From assembly GCA_020631735.1 (NCBI GenBank), contig CM036160.1, positions 7,904,746 to 7,968,745 on the forward strand: a stretch of 64,000 bases of DNA. The letters run 5' to 3'. Shown in pieces: positions 11,912 to 23,703 of this stretch (the first letter of the stretch is position 1; each line of letters opens with the position of its first letter). The notes under the pieces were generated by a model that saw nothing but the letters and a program-made list of their open reading frames with translations, had not been told where the DNA came from and made no database searches. The DNA is from Saccharum officinarum (Eukaryota > Streptophyta > Magnoliopsida > Poales > Poaceae). The translations under genes and the position numbers were made by a program.

Positions 11912-12952
11912 TTACTCAAACAACTGCGGATATGATTTCCTCAATTCATCCTCTCTTTCCCAAGTTGCCTCTGCCTCTGAATATCGATTCCACTGTACTT
12001 TGCATATTTTAATAATCCGACTTCGAGTAACTCTCTCAGTAGTCTCTAAAATCTTAATCGGAAACTCTTCATATGTAAGATCCTCCTTAACAGTCAACTC
12101 TTCTAAAGGTATCTGCTCCTCAGGCACCCGTAAACACTTCTTAAGTTGTGAAACATGGAACACATCATGTACTCCAGATAAATTCTCAGGCAACTCTAAT
12201 TGATAAGCAACTTCCCCACATCTAGTAATAACTTTAAATGGTCCAACATACCTTGGTGCTAGTTTACCTTTCATGTTAAACCTCTTCACACTTTTCATAG
12301 GTGACACCTTCAAATAGACATAATCACCTACCTCAAAAACTAAATCTCTTCTTCTATTGTCAGCATAACTCTTCTGACGAGACTGTGCTACTCTCAAATT
12401 CTCACGAATCACTCGCACTTGATCTTCTGCGTTTCTAAGAACATCTGTACCAAACACTTGAGATTCACCTGTCTGATCCCAAAACAATGGAGTTCTACAC
12501 TTACGTCCATACAAAGCTTCAAACGGTGCCATCCTAAGACTTTGTTGATAACTGTTATTGTAAGAGAATTCTGCATAAGGCAAACTCTTATCCCAACTAG
12601 TTCCATATTGCAATGCACAAGCTCTCAACATATCCTCTAATACCTGGTTGGTCCTTTCAGTCTGTCCATCTGTCTGTGGATGATATGCTGTACTAAAATT
12701 CAATTTTGTTCCCAATGATTCATGCACAGCTTTCCAAAAATGCGACGTAAACTGCGATCCTCGATCAGATACAATCTTCTTTGGTACTCCATGCAAACAG
12801 ACTATTCTCTCCATATACAACTCTGCCAATTTTGGTCCATGGTAAGTAGTCTTAACTGGTATAAAATGAGCAACTTTAGTCAATCTATCCACTATCACCC
12901 AAATAGAATCATAACCTCTCTGAGTACGCGGTAACCCTACTATAAAATCCAT
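11912..12952 (-). CDS. Chromovirus integrase core and chromodomain (3' part of pol)
   Basis: This 346-residue frame holds the catalytic part of a Ty3/gypsy integrase, which inserts retroelement cDNA into the chromosome. It begins MDFIVGLPRT. The DDE residues are visible as D2, D63 (SDRGSQF) and E99 (GQTER), with the canonical 35-residue D-to-E spacing. The middle has the GPF-like segment (YVGPFKVI). The C-terminus, residues ~290-346 (VQWNRYSEAEATWEREDEL), is a chromodomain-like module typical of Tekay/Del chromoviruses, thought to target heterochromatin. The annotated start is artificial: the upstream codon run continues in frame but is cut by a TGA at 12971-12973, where the family normally has tryptophan. 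It is therefore the downstream part of a broken polyprotein. Confidence 0.93.
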   Translation of the reverse strand: MDFIVGLPRTQRGYDSIWVIVDRLTKVAHFIPVKTTYHGPKLAELYMERIVCLHGVPKKIVSDRGSQFTSHFWKAVHESLGTKLNFSTAYHPQTDGQTERTNQVLEDMLRACALQYGTSWDKSLPYAEFSYNNSYQQSLRMAPFEALYGRKCRTPLFWDQTGESQVFGTDVLRNAEDQVRVIRENLRVAQSRQKSYADNRRRDLVFEVGDYVYLKVSPMKSVKRFNMKGKLAPRYVGPFKVITRCGEVAYQLELPENLSGVHDVFHVSQLKKCLRVPEEQIPLEELTVKEDLTYEEFPIKILETTERVTRSRIIKICKVQWNRYSEAEATWEREDELRKSYPQLFE

Positions 12953-12970
12953 ACCAACTTCCTCCCACTT

Positions 12971-14014
12971 TCATTCAGGAATCTTCATTGGTTGCAACAA
13001 TCCAGCAGGTCTCTGATGCTCTGCTTTCACCCTCTGACAAGTGTCACACAATGCCACATACTCAGCCACATCTCGCTTTAATCCAACCCACCAATATTTC
13101 TGTTTCAGATCCAAATACATCTTAGTACTACCAGGATGAATAGAATAAGCTGACTCATGAGCTTCGCGAAGAATTGCCTGTCTAACAGTTTGATCCTCAG
13201 GTACACACAGCCTCTTTCCAAACCACAAAATTCCATTATCATCCATTCTAAAGCCTGGTGACTTACAAATCACTATATCTTCCGCTATCTTCTTTAGTTT
13301 CTCATCCTTCAACTGACCCTTGTAGATTTCTTGCTCTAAGGTAGGCTCTATCACTAATTCCATTGTATTAGTAACAATGCCCAAATTCAAATATTCAAAT
13401 TCAGCACATAACTCCCTAGTCATAGACAACGTCCGTATCTCATTAGCATAACTTTTCCTACTAAGAGCATCAGCTACTACATTAGCCTTACCAGGATGAT
13501 AGTGTATCTCAATATCATAATCCTTAATCAACTCTAACCATCTGCGTTGCCTCAAATTCAGATCTGACTGAGTGAAAATATACTTCAAACTCTTATGATC
13601 AGTGTATATATCACTCTTATGTCCAATCAAATAATATCTCCAAATCTTTAAAGCATGAACTACAGCTGCTAACTCCAAATCATGTGTAGGATAATTCAAC
13701 TCATGCTTTCTCAACTGCCTAGATGCATAAGCCACAACTCTGCCTTCTTGCATAAGAACACATCCCAAACCTTGACGAGAAGCATCACAATAAATGGAAA
13801 ACTTCTTACTCAAATCTGGCAAAACCAAAACAGGCGCTGTAGTCAACCTCTTCTTCAATTCCTCAAAACTAGCTTGACATTTATCTGACCACACAAACTT
13901 GGCATTCTTCTCTAACAGAGATGTCATAGGTTTAGCAAGTTTAGAAAACCCTTCAATGAACCGTCTGTAATATCCAGCTAATCCCAAGAAACTACGAATT
14001 CTCGCTAACATCAA
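12971..14014 (-). CDS. RT C-terminus, RNase H and integrase zinc-binding region (middle of pol)
   Basis: This is a 347-residue fragment of the gypsy polyprotein. It opens with the end of the reverse transcriptase ([15 protein letters not shown]) and continues into RNase H ([29 protein letters not shown]). RNase H degrades the RNA strand of the RNA:DNA hybrid. Near the C-terminus lies the integrase zinc-binding segment with the CDTC pair. The frame ends at a TGA (12971-12973) directly upstream of the integrase core, which is in the same frame. Its N-terminus overlaps the preceding RT frame in a different register because of a single extra base in GAGAATTCG (13995-14003). The start methionine shown is therefore not a real initiation site. 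Confidence 0.93.
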   Translation of the reverse strand: MMLARIRSFLGLAGYYRRFIEGFSKLAKPMTSLLEKNAKFVWSDKCQASFEELKKRLTTAPVLVLPDLSKKFSIYCDASRQGLGCVLMQEGRVVAYASRQLRKHELNYPTHDLELAAVVHALKIWRYYLIGHKSDIYTDHKSLKYIFTQSDLNLRQRRWLELIKDYDIEIHYHPGKANVVADALSRKSYANEIRTLSMTRELCAEFEYLNLGIVTNTMELVIEPTLEQEIYKGQLKDEKLKKIAEDIVICKSPGFRMDDNGILWFGKRLCVPEDQTVRQAILREAHESAYSIHPGSTKMYLDLKQKYWWVGLKRDVAEYVALCDTCQRVKAEHQRPAGLLQPMKIPE

Positions 14015-15401
14015 TAGGTGGTTTCCAATCTAATACATCCTTTACTTTACCTGGATCCACTGATATCCCTCCATTAGAAACAATATGACCAAGGAAAGAA
14101 ACTTCCTTCAACCAAAACTCACATTTACTTCGCTTCGCATACAGTTTATGCTCTCTAAGTTTCTGCAATACCAACCTCAAATGTTCAGCATGCTCTTCCT
14201 CCGTCTTGGAAAATACCAGTATATCATCAATAAATACCACCACAAACTTATCCAAATATTCTATAAACACCTTATTCATCATGTACATAAAGTATGCAGG
14301 TGCATTGGTCAATCCAAATGACATAACAGTATACTCATACAATCCATACCTTGTAGTAAAAGTTGTCTTTAGAATATCAGAAACACGAATCTTCAACTGA
14401 TGATAACCAGAACGTAAATCAATCTTAGAGAACACACAAGCACCTCTCAACTGATCAAACAAGTCATCAATCCTGGGCAAAGGGTACTTATTCTTGATAG
14501 TTACCTCATTTAGTGACCGGTAATCAACACACATCCTCTGACCGCCATCTTTCTTATCAACAAAAATAACTGGTGCTCCCCAAGGTGATGAACTAGGTCT
14601 AATAAAACCTTTATCTTGTAATTCTTTAATTTGTTTCTTAAGTTCTTCTAATTCATCTACTCCCATCCTATATGGTCGTTTGGCTATAGGTGCAGTTCCA
14701 GGAAGTAATTCAATAAGAAATTCAATGTCTCGGTCAGGTGGCATACCTGGCAATTCATCAGGGAAGACATCCGGAAATTCCTCAATCACTGAATTCTCCT
14801 TAATAGTATCTTCAAGCTGATTCACCACAGCGGTTGGTTGCTTCTGCACTGCTACATCCACATTGATTTTATCTCCATTAGGTGCAGTCACAATTACCAC
14901 TTTCTGCTGACACTGAATCTCTGCCTGATTTTGCTTCATCCAGTCCATACCCAATATCACATCAATACCAGATGTCCTCAACACTATAGGAGTTATCTTA
15001 AACTCTACCCCCCTTAATACCATACTAATTGGAAGACAACGATTACTGGTTTGCATGGTACCTCCAGGTGAATTTACTAAGAGAGGTTCTTTCATAGCTA
15101 GCATGGGTATACTATGCATTTTAACAAAAATGTTGGATATAAATGTATGAGAGGCTCCAGAGTCAAAAAGAACAGTTGCGGAAGTGGAATGTACATTGAA
15201 CGTACCAATCATAACTTCTGGTGCGTCATGAGCTGTATCAGAAGACACGTGATTCACCCTTCCAGTACCAGATTGCCTCTGGTTGCTCTTCTGGCTCTGA
15301 GGAGTCTGCTGGTTCTGCTTCTCAGGACAATGATAAGACATATGCCCCTCTTTACCACAGACAAAGCATCTAGTAGGCGTGCTGGGAGCACTATTCTTCA
15401 T
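13992..15401 (-). CDS. Zinc knuckle, aspartic protease and reverse transcriptase (5' part of pol)
   Basis: This 469-residue frame starts within gag-pol. A CCHC zinc knuckle ([14 protein letters not shown], residues ~12-25) binds RNA. An aspartic protease follows with the active-site motif [11 protein letters not shown] (~79-89), used for polyprotein processing. The reverse transcriptase shows [33 protein letters not shown] and the catalytic [11 protein letters not shown]. The frame ends at 13992 in a frameshift caused by one inserted base, after which the sequence continues as the RNase H frame. Upstream it is in frame with gag but separated by a single TAG at 15492-15494. The order protease-RT-RNase H-integrase is diagnostic of Ty3/gypsy. 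Confidence 0.94.
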   Translation of the reverse strand: MKNSAPSTPTRCFVCGKEGHMSYHCPEKQNQQTPQSQKSNQRQSGTGRVNHVSSDTAHDAPEVMIGTFNVHSTSATVLFDSGASHTFISNIFVKMHSIPMLAMKEPLLVNSPGGTMQTSNRCLPISMVLRGVEFKITPIVLRTSGIDVILGMDWMKQNQAEIQCQQKVVIVTAPNGDKINVDVAVQKQPTAVVNQLEDTIKENSVIEEFPDVFPDELPGMPPDRDIEFLIELLPGTAPIAKRPYRMGVDELEELKKQIKELQDKGFIRPSSSPWGAPVIFVDKKDGGQRMCVDYRSLNEVTIKNKYPLPRIDDLFDQLRGACVFSKIDLRSGYHQLKIRVSDILKTTFTTRYGLYEYTVMSFGLTNAPAYFMYMMNKVFIEYLDKFVVVFIDDILVFSKTEEEHAEHLRLVLQKLREHKLYAKRSKCEFWLKEVSFLGHIVSNGGISVDPGKVKDVLDWKPPIDVSENS

Positions 15402-15491
15402 GGGGGTAACATTGGAATTTCCAGTGCGAGGAGTCTGTTGCCCAGTCTGCTGATACTGTTGACGCTGTGGATATGATGAACGCTGTTGTGA

Positions 15492-16328
15492 CTAATTACT
15501 TTGCCAATTCTGGGACCACCTCTGATTCTGATTACGATTCCACTGGCTAACCGGTCCCTGAAACTTCTGATGAAAACCATGCTGAGAATTAGTGCGCTGA
15601 CGGTTGTTGCTTCCTGAGCTTTGTACTTTCATCTTCCTCTTCCTGTCCATCTCTCTGCGCTCATTATCAAGCACAATAGCTTTATTTACCAGCTCTTGAA
15701 AACTAGCATAGTTGTTCCCCTTCAACTGCAAGCGAAGATCATAATAAATTCCCTTCAAGAAAAGACGCTGCCTGTCTGCATCTTCCCTCACTTCATTAGG
15801 AGCATAGCGAGCCAACTGGGTGAACCTGTCATGATATTCACTAACGCTCATCTGTCCCATCCTAAGGTTTCTGAATTCTTCCTGCTTCAGCTCAATTATA
15901 CCTTCAGGAATATGACGAGCTCGAAAATCTCTAACAAACTCATTCCAAGTGATAGGAGGAGCATTGTCAGGGCGTGCAGCTTGATACGACTCCCACCAAG
16001 TCTGAGCTGTCCCCTGTAACTGACCAGATGCATATAACACCTTCTCCATATCATTGCATTGGGCTATATTCAGCTGTTTCTCCACTGCCCTCACCCAATC
16101 ATCTGCCTCTAAAGGATCAGCAGCATGAGAAAACACTGGAGGGCGTCCCTTCAAAAATTCCCCACGCTTATCCCTCACTTGCACAGGCGATGGTCCTCCT
16201 GCAGGGGGATTGTTCTGCATGTGCTGCATAAACATCTGCATCATCTGGTTCTGAGTTTGTATGAGTTCCTCCATAGTAATGGGTAGGTTAGCACCTCCAC
16301 GACCTCTGCCACGTCCTCTGCCTGACAT
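15492..16328 (-). CDS. Chromovirus Gag (capsid) protein
   Basis: This is a 278-residue retrotransposon Gag that forms the virus-like particle packaging element RNA. The N-terminus is Arg/Gly-rich (MSGRGRGRGRGG) and followed by a Met/Gln-rich helix. Residues ~75-190 match the retrotransposon gag family (FSHAADPLEADDWVRAVEK, WWESYQAARP, FRNLRMGQMSVSEYHDRFTQLARYAP). The C-terminus is basic and Asn/Gln-rich. A TAG at 15492-15494 ends the frame, yet the same frame continues into the zinc knuckle, so this is probably a premature stop (CAG to TAG would be one transition). It could instead be a read-through point between gag and pol. The start at 16328 is chosen because the RG-rich leader is typical of this clade. 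Confidence 0.93.
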   Translation of the reverse strand: MSGRGRGRGRGGANLPITMEELIQTQNQMMQMFMQHMQNNPPAGGPSPVQVRDKRGEFLKGRPPVFSHAADPLEADDWVRAVEKQLNIAQCNDMEKVLYASGQLQGTAQTWWESYQAARPDNAPPITWNEFVRDFRARHIPEGIIELKQEEFRNLRMGQMSVSEYHDRFTQLARYAPNEVREDADRQRLFLKGIYYDLRLQLKGNNYASFQELVNKAIVLDNERREMDRKRKMKVQSSGSNNRQRTNSQHGFHQKFQGPVSQWNRNQNQRWSQNWQSN

Positions 16329-16329
16329 C

Positions 16330-17033
16330 TATTTCCAAAAACACAGAAATTGAAATTCAGTACGATCCGAGATGACGTATTCAATAGATAAGCAAAATCT
16401 GATTTTTTCTGAGCGAACTCCAATTTCAGCAACTCAGTAAAACTGTCATATCTCGAGCTACAGACGTCCAATTCAGATGATCTTTACATGGTTGGAAAGC
16501 TTACAAAATTATCGACAACTTTTATTCACAACACTTTTTCTGATTCTGTCAATAAATTGGCCAAAACTGAACTTAACCGAAACTGTTTCAGAATTCCAGA
16601 CTGTGCAGTAACTCCAACTTGGAACAGATATATCTCTTAGCTCTTAATAGATATTAAAATAATTCTTGCGGGATTGGAAAGATATAGAAGTCTGATTATT
16701 CCCAGTAAAATTTCTTAAATTTCTCATGAACGGATTTTAAGTTATTTCTAAAACATCCCAGACTGATCCAAAAATCAGCAAAGGACAGAACTAAGTTAAC
16801 CTCATATTCAACTAATATATTTTGATCAAACTTAATATTCTCAACCATGGAACTTGTAGGCATGTCTACAAAACTCCAGCACACATTACAAAGATCCAAA
16901 TCACACATTATCATAATAACAATCCATCAATCACACAATTGTTCACACCACAAACTGACTCTTAAAACAATCCAAACTTAAAATTAACTCGCAACTACTA
17001 TCGTTCCTATTACATAGGGATTTTTCCTATTTC
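16330..17033 (-). other. Untranslated spacer between upstream ORF and gag
   Basis: About 700 bases of AT-rich sequence lie inside chromovirus D, with many stops in every frame and no recognisable motif. It separates the upstream ORF from gag. Confidence 0.6.
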
Positions 17034-17738
17034 CTAATTTAGCTTCTCATAAATCTTGGGATGACCTAACTCCGCCCTTAATTGGTCAATCTCCTTATAA
17101 GCTTGCTCCTTAAGTTCTTTTTCCTTCAGCAACTCATCCTTCAAATCCATCTCATGGAGAGCCAATTCACGAGCTAATCCCACCGTAGCTTGTAAAGTCA
17201 ACGAGGAATCATCTGCAGGCGGCACGGTCCAAATACCCTTGTCATGTAAGAAACAAGGAAAATGCCGGAGTGCACCCTTTAACGTCTTGTCCGAACGTAG
17301 ACCATGGTAGTAAACAAATGCATTGAAAGCGACATCCTCCATGCTTATCTCCACGGTTGCCCGGCTCACTCTGGTAATGAACTTTGACTCCACCTTAGAC
17401 TCCTTAGTGGTAGGATCCCTTTTCTTAACCCATAACTCCGTTTCCCAATAGGAATCCATCCATGGATGACTATACTCTGCACTGCGATACTCCAACATAG
17501 CTTCCCAGTCATAGTAGTAGTTGTCCAAGGTTCTTGTCAACATGTCATGGAAGAAAGCATCAGCTTTAGGAACCATGATATGAAGCTTCGTAGTCCACCC
17601 CATAACTACATTCTCCATTGGTATATCACCAACTCTTGATTCAGCATCAGATAGCTCTTGATCACCATCTTCATACGGCTCCTGAGGTTTGAAATGGGCA
17701 ACGTACTGTGCAGCTGATAGACGGGGATAAGGAGACAT
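17034..17738 (-). CDS. Upstream ORF (ORF0-like) of chromovirus D, function unknown
   Basis: This is an uninterrupted 234-residue frame on the same strand as gag, placed between the PBS (17907-17924) and gag. I recognise no enzymatic domain. The N-terminal half is acidic and aromatic-rich (EDGDQELSDAESRVG, NYYYDWEAMLEYRS). The C-terminal ~50 residues are charged and heptad-like (LKDELLKEKELKEQAYKEI), suggesting a coiled coil. Rice gypsy elements RIRE3 and RIRE8 are, to my knowledge, described with an extra ORF0 in this position, so this is probably the same kind of accessory gene. It is intact while gag-pol is broken. It could be expressed from the LTR promoter as the first frame of the transcript. 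Function is not known to me. Confidence 0.75.
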   Translation of the reverse strand: MSPYPRLSAAQYVAHFKPQEPYEDGDQELSDAESRVGDIPMENVVMGWTTKLHIMVPKADAFFHDMLTRTLDNYYYDWEAMLEYRSAEYSHPWMDSYWETELWVKKRDPTTKESKVESKFITRVSRATVEISMEDVAFNAFVYYHGLRSDKTLKGALRHFPCFLHDKGIWTVPPADDSSLTLQATVGLARELALHEMDLKDELLKEKELKEQAYKEIDQLRAELGHPKIYEKLN

Positions 17739-17906
17739 CTATAAGATTTAGACATAGATTAGATAGAATCAATGTATTTTCGCAATAGAATAAAGTAGAG
17801 GAAGCATAAAACTTTAGTAATTAACAAGGTGAAAAGAGGAAGCATGAATTAAGTAAAGTATGGATGCTATTAACGACCATTCTAACTAGGCTCGCGTCCT
17901 ACAGTC

Positions 17907-17924
17907 AACCTGGCTCCGATACCA
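17907..17924 (-). other. Primer binding site, initiator Met tRNA
   Basis: The minus strand reads TGGTATCGGAGCCAGGTT three bases after the 5' LTR. It matches the 3' end complement of plant initiator tRNA-Met except for one base (G for A at position 8). It primes minus-strand cDNA synthesis. Confidence 0.9.
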
Positions 17925-17927
17925 ATC

Positions 17928-20804
17928 TGTCACACCCATTTTTAAGGACAAAAATAGGATGCATAAAAGACTCATGTGCGCCCCAGGAAACAGTCGCACA
18001 CATAAGTTGACAAATTACAAAGTATCATCACAGTGCTTATTACATAACGAATAAATATTTAAGACATAGTCTTGAACGATAGGTAATAATAACTAATAGT
18101 AATTCTTCAGCGGAAACTCCACACAGGGACACGGTTGACTGGTTGACACCAAGACTAGTACTCATTCTGATAATCTTCCTCTATATCTTCATCTGTTATG
18201 GTGGAAATAGCAAGGGTGAGTCCATGTCGAACTCAACAAATATAACACAGGGTTCATGAGGCTCAAAAAGGCTAGACATTGTTTAACTGCGTTTAGCTTT
18301 TAATCATATATTAGCAATTGAGTAGCATCAAGATAAACCGCTTCCCATTAAAGAACCAATGATCAATTGTAATAAGGATAATGAATAGCATTAACATGAG
18401 CAAATAATAATCAACAATAATTAAGCATGATATAACAGTATGATCAACTATTCCATAAGAATCCCCAAGGCCGCTCGTATCCGTGAGCACGGCTAGTATA
18501 CCAGTTTTTAACTCTGCGCAGAGGTGTACACTTTCACTGTGAGTCATGATTTCCAAATGAGTGGGGAGATCAAGCCCAGACACCCGAGAACCATATAAAG
18601 CCACTCAAAAGTTCGTCTAACAAGTTAGGGCCATTAGATTCACTCGGCAGGCAGATGTAGAACCCCCTTCCCTGTGGCACAACAACCGCAGCCTATACAC
18701 ACTAGGCCAGGGGCTCGCACTACACCCAACGTGGCAAGCCATTCTTACGCCATTTAAGGTAACCTCTAACAAGCTAGAAAAGGTCTCTTGAACAACTAAA
18801 GCCAGAGCCATATAGCCCTCACAGCTGTACTGTATATCCCGGTTATCACTTACAGATAAGTCCTTATGGAGAGAAACCAGAGCATCAAAATAATACACAT
18901 GCTCTAGCCCCCTTTTAACAGTAATAAAATCATCTTAATAGTTGATTGCTTAATCCATTAATCAAATTACAAGATCATTGTTCTTAGTTTAAGCACTAGC
19001 AGTAGCTACCCATATGCATTCCCAAGGTTGACAAGGAATCAAGATAACAAGCACTAAGTTATAATCTCTAAGGTTGTCAAGGTAAGCACATGCATATGTA
19101 TGACAATTCAATGTATAGGTAACAAGGATAGTCCTGTGTTATACTTGCCTTGATCAAAGCTTTCCAAGTGATACTGCTGACTTGGCTCAAAGTAATACTC
19201 CGAATCGTCCAGATACTGCTCACCTTCTATACTCGATCATCAATCAACAACACACATGCATCCAATCAAACAAACACAAAGCAAACAAAGAGATACAATT
19301 AGAACAGTACACCAACAGTAACAAAACAGTAATAAAAGTTTATAAAACTCTTCTACACGTTTCTACGATCACACAGACGCAAAGATCACCAAATTCGGAG
19401 TTAAAACGTATAAGTTATGAATTTTCTAAGATTTCCTATAGATAAATAAATACTTAATATAAATTCGAAAATAAATTGTCACAAACTACTGTACAATACT
19501 ACCTAACATGTAGAGCTCGCAAATATGAACCTAACGCAATTTGAACGGGTCAAATCGGAGTTAAAATAAAGATTTTATGACCAAAACAATTCTAGTGGCA
19601 AAACTGTAAATATCTAAAAACGTATTTTTGATTAAACCGGGAGAAAATACGTTTTCAAAACACGAAAACGGATTCAAGATATTGCGCTAAGGATCGCGGG
19701 TTGATTACTAAAAAGCTGAGGGTCTCTTTAACAAATTTACCCGCGAAGGGGTAAGTTCTAATCTGGGCCGTTGATCTCGATTTGGACGGCTCGTGTTCAT
19801 CATCTAGTCTACAGTGCTCCTCCGGTCACCTCCCTCAAGTCCGGCCGGCGGCCCCCCATGGCCGGCGACTCCTCCATGGCCGGAGATGGTGAACCTCCCC
19901 ACTGAGACCACCATTCGAGCCCGCGTTTGATCCAAACGGTAGAGAAGCTCCGTGCGAACTCAACTAAGCGGTAAATACTAGCTACGGTAGATTGAGCAAG
20001 GCACGCGACGAGAGGAGAGCGATGGCGCCATTGCCGATGCACCCGAGCTCCGATTCTACGGTATAAAGCACAAAAGCTCCAATGGAAAACATGGGGAGTA
20101 AGAGGAGAAGACGACAAACTCACCCAAGCGAAGAAATCGGCCTTGAATCCACCCTAGAACCCCCTAGCCGACCGTCCGCCCGCCTCCACCAACTTGAACC
20201 CTAAAAACCCTATTTCACGTGATAGAACTCGCAACTTAGGGGGAAATCAGAAAGAGGAAGGTCACGGCTTCCTATTTATAACCCCAAAACACCGGATTCG
20301 GGTAGGAGTCCCTAGCTAACACGGCAAGGAGCGACGGCTTCGTAGTGTCCGGTTCGGTCACGAGGAAGAAGATGACCGACAGGTGGCCCCCACCCGTCAG
20401 CGAAAGGAAAGAGGGTGCGCGGCTGCTGCACTGCTGGCTGATGCGGCGCTAGCTCGGGCTGGCTCGGCTGCTGGGCCGGCCCACGCGGTCGCAGGCGCCA
20501 GCGCGGGGAAGGAAAGCAGGTCGTCCGACGGGCCTTCGGGCCACCAGGTAAGAAGGTAAGTTGTTTTTATTTTATTTTTTTCTTCTTTCTTTTCTTCATT
20601 TGTTTATTTTCCAAAACCTATTTCAAATAAAAGTTTTCCAAACCAAATCAAAATAAAATAAATCCACTACATAAAATAAAATAAATGCAACAGCATGAAT
20701 GCATCACCAAATAGTTTTCAAAATTTCAATTTCCCATTAATTGTTATCTAAATTATTTGAAACTCATTAATTCTAAAATTTAGAATTTTTTTTTGGGTGT
20801 TACA
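17928..20804 (-). repeat. 5' LTR of chromovirus D, complete
   Basis: This 2877-bp LTR begins TGTCACACCC and ends GGTGTTACA on the plus strand, giving TG...CA termini. It is complete and shows what the left LTR has lost. It carries the promoter for the element transcript in minus orientation. Confidence 0.93.
20272..20280 (-). promoter_or_regulatory. TATA-like box in the 5' LTR of D
   Basis: Plus-strand CTATTTATA, read on the minus strand as TATAAATAG. It lies inside the 5' LTR upstream of the PBS, and the matching site in the other LTR is at 11335-11343. Confidence 0.6.
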
Positions 20805-23045
20805 GTCATCATATGTTGAATCAAGTTTTAAAGCTTAGTGCATATTCTATCACAATGCCAAGTCAAAATAAGTGGAGTCCAAATGCTACAACATACAAGT
20901 GCAACATTCAAGATTGTGGTGATTTATTGGATATATTTGATGGCTTGCAAATATTTGAGTTGGAGCTTGCTAAAAGGATGATCATGTGATAACCAAGGTA
21001 TATCTCTAGTTGATCATTTTATTTGGGTGCATATGAGTTGATTGAATTGGATATATATGCAATGTTGCTTGCTATGAGATGATTGAATGGATTAAATGCC
21101 TAGCAATCAAATTTGGATTGATTTGGGTTGGATAAATTCATGAGATGACATTTAGTAAGTGGATTGAATGGATATATGTCTTATGAAAATGTTCAAACAA
21201 GTTAGTTTCAAGTTTGATTTAATTTGGTGAAGTATAGCTCAATGTATTGAAATCTGTCCATTATTGAAAATCTGAGCTAGCTGAGATCAAGTCTGAGTTT
21301 GAGTGAATAAATCATATTGGATTGGCTTGAAATTTGGTATGCATGCTCTAGACTTATGATATGAGATTCTGTATAAATTTCATGATAATTGGATGAAAAA
21401 TGCTATGGTTTTAGAGCACATCTTGTCAGCTATAGTGCAGCAGTTTTCAGCATGTAGCAGTGGTGGAAGATTTGAAATCTAGTAGCAATCTAGAAGTCAA
21501 ATGAAGCTCAAATTTTTACAGTTGCTAGATGACTTAGTAATTCACATCTCCACCAAATTTTATGGCATTTGGACCTATACATTGAGAGATATGAATTATT
21601 CTTTGAAGGGTACAGAATCTGCCAGAAAAGTGACAATTATTGGATTGATCTAGAGTCACTTTAAGTGAAAGGTCCTCAAGTTGGAAACATATTTATAAGT
21701 GTTTGAGGCACCTAAGTTTGGTTTTGAATTGATCTAGAAGCATGACAAGAAATGAGTACAAGGGCATTGATTGTGGAATGTACTTAGTGTACAAGTTTGG
21801 TACTCAAATTTGAAAATGATGATCAAACTCAAGATGAAGATTAGGTTCAAGTTCTAGTAATAATTGGAGATCATTTGATAGAAAGAAAAGGACTTAAAGA
21901 ATAATTCAAGGTTACTCATCAAGTTAAGTCCATAGATCAATCAATCAAAGGCAATTCAAGTAAGTGTCAAGGATGGTTCTTTGGAGAGAGGTCACTTCTC
22001 CCTGCTGAGGGGGCTTGCCGCCCATGGTGGGTAAACCGAGCACCGGCTTGGAAGGCTAACATAGAAGTGATGAATTCAAGGGACATTTGAGATGCTTAAT
22101 TGAAGCAATCAATAGGGTTGATAAAGAAAAGCAAGCAACACCCAAAAGAGAGCTAGTCATAGTTATAAAATTGGTATCATAAGTACTTCTCTGATGCAAG
22201 CATTGATCAAAGAGAAAAAGCAAGCCAACCACAACAAAAGATAATGCACTTGATTATTAATGGTTCTCATTTCATATGGGTGAAGAATGGATTTCTGTAT
22301 AATGATTGGTCTTCACCAAGCTTATAAATTGGACTTCACATTTCTATTGGAGTAATGAATTGGAATCTATGTGACTATCCTCTACTCCAACATAACAAAG
22401 GTATCATTGCAATGTGCATGATCATTTCATCCCTTACTAGTATGCGATTAGTGCATGATCATTGCAATGCACACAAGTAGGGGGAGCAAGCTCATGAACA
22501 TTGTTTGGTTGCATTTGATATGTGCATTCATGTGCTTGCTTGCATTGCATAAGTTTTATATTTAATATGCATGCTTGTGTGTTGTATGCTAGTTATAGAA
22601 CTTGAATGATGATATGATAAATAGCATGCATAGGATGATAGCTAGACTTGTGTTTATCATGAAAAACTAGAACCTTGCTTATAATGTTGATCTCACGGGG
22701 TTTCTAGTATTTTTGATGTCTAGCTACTCATGATGCTAAGGATGATGACAAACTTGTGATTTTCAAATGGTATCGAGCTATCAAATGGTATCGAACTACA
22801 AAGGTTTATTCTATACACCTTAGCATCACTTAGTAGTGCTAACCCTCCCACAAATTTTATATTTATACATATGTGCAAGCTTGAAACCAAACCATTTGAG
22901 CACATATGTAGGGAGAGTTATCACTACCAAGTCGGATTTTATGGTGCTTATCCAAATCCTAACATAGAGCTTAAATGTTGAATAAGTGGCATAAAGTCCA
23001 AAAGAACTTAATTTTCATATCTTTGTAGAGTTGTCATCAATTACC
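20805..23045 (+). other. Remaining internal region of copia element C (non-coding)
   Basis: About 2.24 kb between the D insertion site and the polypurine tract. All frames are short and I see no RT, RNase H or integrase motif. It is AT-rich with oddly repetitive wording (GGATTGAATGGATATATG, GATGATTGAATGG). It resembles the long non-coding 3' part of SIRE/Maximus elements downstream of pol. Near 21988-22060 there is a short GC-richer patch. Confidence 0.7.
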
Positions 23046-23059
23046 AAAAAGGGGGAGAT
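23046..23059 (+). other. Polypurine tract of copia element C
   Basis: AAAAAGGGGGAGAT abuts the 3' LTR start TGAGAGG, the arrangement seen in SIRE-type copia elements. It fixes the LTR boundary at 23060 and the plus orientation of C. Confidence 0.9.
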
Positions 23060-23703
23060 TGAGAGGTCCTTGTTTGGTTTTGGTAATTGAGTGACAACCT
23101 TAGGTGGACTAATTATGTTTATGTGAGATACACAGGGAATTAGTCCACAGATGATTGTGTCATGAAGGAGCTCATTGCATATGAGACATGACATAGAGTC
23201 ATGTGACCAAGGTGGCGAAGATCAAGATGAGGCTTGGCTTGATGGACCGGTTGCAAGTGTGAAGGGCAAGTCGGAGGCTTTGGAGCGATGGACCGCGAGG
23301 CGGTGAAGCTTGAGCAAGACTTGGCGCCGATAGACCGAGGCAACGGTGAAGAGCAAGTGAGGTCAAGATCGATGAACCAATACGGTCACATGATGATATG
23401 AAGTGGATCATATCATTTATGATATGGCTGGTGCATGTGTTGCATCAACGTCGGAGGAGATGGAGTGGAATGCGCAAGGCAAAGGTATAACCTAGGGCAT
23501 TTCCATTTCACCGGTCATAGGTGTGTAGAGAAGTTGATGGAGTGGAATGTGTTGCATCAACGTCGGAGGAGATGGAGTGGAATGTGTTGCATCAACGTCG
23601 GAGGAGATGGAGTGGGATTCGGCGCTTTTTGGGAAGTGAAATGCCTTTTTTCTACTGCGCCAGAAGTCGGAAAAGAAACGGAGGCGAACGGAGGTCACAG
23701 AGG

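Larger units (their letters stand above)
9422..20804 (-). mobile_element. Ty3/gypsy chromovirus D (Tekay/Del-like)
   Basis: This is a minus-strand element. Its 5' LTR is at 17928-20804, followed by a PBS, an upstream ORF, gag, pol with a C-terminal chromodomain-like segment, a polypurine tract and a 3' LTR that has lost ~430 bp. It inserted into the internal region of copia element C. The right target-site copy would be GTCAT at 20805-20809, and the left copy is gone. The two LTRs look roughly 98-99% identical by eye, so insertion was recent. Gag-pol carries one frameshift and two in-frame stops, so this copy is not autonomous. Confidence 0.92.
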
